The notes under the pieces are model-generated. The model had not been told where the DNA came from and did no database searches. It saw only the letters and a program-made list of their open reading frames with translations. From assembly GCF_000758545.1 (NCBI RefSeq), contig NZ_CP009279.1:310001-374000 (forward strand): a stretch of DNA of 64,000 nt, in the 5' to 3' direction. The stretch's first letter is position 1; each line of letters begins with the position of its first letter. Positions 62,790-64,000 of this stretch are shown here, in pieces. The stretch comes from Paenibacillus sp. FSL H7-0737 (lineage in GTDB: Bacteria > Bacillota > Bacilli > Paenibacillales > Paenibacillaceae). A program made the translations under genes and the position numbers.

Positions 62790-62803
62790 TATTATTGTAT
62801 GAT
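62775..62803 (+). promoter_or_regulatory. SigA promoter of the agmatine operon
   Basis: TTGAGC at 62775-62780, 17-base spacer, TATGAT at 62798-62803; about 58 bases before the ATG of agmatine deiminase. Confidence 0.7.
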
Positions 62804-62861
62804 GAGGTAGGAGTTTTAGGGCAGGGCTGGCTCCAAATATAATAGTAAAGGTAGTTAACAC

Positions 62862-63890
62862 ATGAATCCTAAAGATTTGAACTATACAATGCCACCGGAA
62901 TGGGGCAAGCATGAACGTACTTTTATCTCCTGGCCGGTGCAGGAATCTATGTGTTTCCCGGACAACCACGAGTCGGTATGCCAAGGTTATGCTGACATTA
63001 TTACAGCTATTGCCGAGTTTGAACCGATTACGGTCATCGTTAACCCGGAGGACGTGGAAAAGGTAGAACGTCTGGTCAGCGGACCGAATGTAACGCTACT
63101 ACCTATAAAGCATAGCGATGCTTGGTTGCGTGATAACGGGCCTACCTTTGTTGTTAATAAAGACGGCGTTCTAGCAGGTGTGAACTGGAAGTTTAATGCC
63201 TGGGGCGGTAAATATTCACCTTGGGATCTGGATGATGAGGTAGCTCCACAGATTCTCGAACACACACAAGTGACACGCTTTGATGCGCCGCTTGTGATGG
63301 AAGGCGGCTCGATCCATACGGATGGAGAAGGCACCTTGATTACTACAGAAGAATGTCTGCTCAATACGAACCGCAACCCGGATTTGAAGCGCGAGAATAT
63401 TGAAGAGTACGTGCGCAATTATACAGGTACAGAAACTATTATCTGGCTTAAGCGTGGTCTAAGTGGTGATGAAACCGATGGTCATGTGGATAATATCGCT
63501 TGCTTCGCTGCTCCAGGTAAAGTCATTATTCAGGTCTGTGAGGATCCGCAGGACGAGAATTTTGAGATTACACAGGAGAATCTTCGTATTTTGGAGAATG
63601 CCATAGATGCCAAAGGGCGTAAGCTGGAGATCATCAAGATTCAGCAACCACCACGGGTGGATCATGACGGCAGCCGTCTGACGCTCAGTTATTTGAACTT
63701 CTATTTCGTAAATGGTGGAATTATTTTACCTGTGTTTGGCGGTACAGCGGTGGAAACAGATAAACTTGCCGAGGAAGTACTGGCTGGTTTGTTCCCGGAA
63801 CGTAAGATTCGTACAGTTAACGGTATGGCGGTCATCACCGAGGGCGGGAACGTTCACTGCACTACGCAGCAAATGCCTGCTCAGCAATAA
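62862..63890 (+). CDS. aguA: Agmatine deiminase
   Basis: A 342-residue PAD-fold enzyme. Motifs of the guanidino-modifying superfamily are clear: WPVQESMCFP near the start, SDAWLRDNGPTF with the substrate-binding Asp, NWKFNAWGG, LVMEGGSIHTDGEGTL, DETDGHVDNIACF with the catalytic His, and the nucleophile Cys333 in GGNVHCTTQQMP. It converts agmatine to N-carbamoylputrescine and ammonia. The next gene encodes the amidase that finishes the route to putrescine, so the two form a pathway operon. Confidence 0.95.
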   Translation: MNPKDLNYTMPPEWGKHERTFISWPVQESMCFPDNHESVCQGYADIITAIAEFEPITVIVNPEDVEKVERLVSGPNVTLLPIKHSDAWLRDNGPTFVVNKDGVLAGVNWKFNAWGGKYSPWDLDDEVAPQILEHTQVTRFDAPLVMEGGSIHTDGEGTLITTEECLLNTNRNPDLKRENIEEYVRNYTGTETIIWLKRGLSGDETDGHVDNIACFAAPGKVIIQVCEDPQDENFEITQENLRILENAIDAKGRKLEIIKIQQPPRVDHDGSRLTLSYLNFYFVNGGIILPVFGGTAVETDKLAEEVLAGLFPERKIRTVNGMAVITEGGNVHCTTQQMPAQQ

Positions 63891-63943
63891 TTGAAGGAAA
63901 CTAAACGTCCAAAGGGACATTTATATATAAGGAGGACAGATTC

Positions 63944-64000
63944 TTGAGAAATGTAAAAGTAGCTGCGACGCAAATGAGCTGTTCCAGCAATATTGATGAG
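63944..64000 (+). CDS. aguB: N-carbamoylputrescine amidase, N-terminus only
   Basis: A TTG at 63944 preceded by AAGGAGGACAG opens a frame of 19 codons to the right edge: RNVKVAATQMSCSSNIDE, the usual beginning of the nitrilase-family N-carbamoylputrescine amidase. It lies 53 bases after agmatine deiminase, completing the agmatine-to-putrescine route. The rest of the gene is outside the window. Confidence 0.85.
   Translation, partial: MRNVKVAATQMSCSSNIDE

Overview
The window looks like chromosomal DNA from a Paenibacillus-type spore-former (Bacillota). Evidence: strong AGGAGG-type ribosome binding sites with many TTG starts, an SLH-anchored surface protein, copper-amine-oxidase-like stalk domains, several lipoprotein-dependent ABC importers, a YesM/YesN-type two-component pair beside an LplABC-type importer, a YheC/D-type spore-coat ATP-grasp protein, and moderate GC. 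No rRNA, tRNA, IS element, phage gene or CRISPR array was seen. The species is inferred from gene content only.

Layout. 1-4753 (minus): a UgpABE-like ABC importer followed by a HAD phosphatase, an SMR transporter and a metallophosphoesterase that runs off the left edge, probably uptake of an organophosphate or sugar. 4948-8695: a GbsR-like regulator, a polysaccharide deacetylase, an AI-2E family membrane protein and a small secreted protein, with an unexplained folded element at 8211-8278. 8951-20257: a 1951-residue SLH protein with lamin-tail and metallophosphoesterase domains, then a three-gene run of CHASE2-adenylate cyclase, FecR-domain protein and NHL-repeat protein. 20312-22942 (minus): a manganese-type ABC importer with a good promoter and two MntR-like operators.

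23037-27879: a sulfur-scavenging operon (MarR regulator, cytosolic arylsulfotransferase-like protein, SsuABC-like importer) preceded by a compact transcription attenuator with a possible 37-codon leader ORF. 28074-32922: a second importer of phosphonate/polyamine type ending in a nucleotide-pyrophosphatase-like phosphodiesterase. 33016-37100: small proteins, ribosomal protein L25/Ctc and a UvrD-like helicase. 37290-37935: thirteen copies of a 51-bp tandem repeat with a palindromic core.

38023-40232: DUF6492 protein and ManC. 40336-49671: YesM/YesN-type regulators, LplABC-type importer (second permease apparently starting at ATT) and a GH133 debranching-type glucosidase, with a CcpA cre-like site. 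49773-58186: Cof phosphatase, DUF445 protein, glycosyltransferase, YheC/D protein, a secreted coiled-coil protein with its own attenuator-like leader, a PAS histidine kinase and a coupled C39-like protein. 58238-64000: pullulanase with a cre-like site on its promoter, glutamate synthase small subunit, YfcE phosphodiesterase, agmatine deiminase and the start of N-carbamoylputrescine amidase.

The strongest candidates for something undescribed are the sulfur-operon attenuator (23073-23206), the 51-bp repeat array (37290-37935), the leader at 55115-55225 and the pseudoknot-capable element at 8211-8278.
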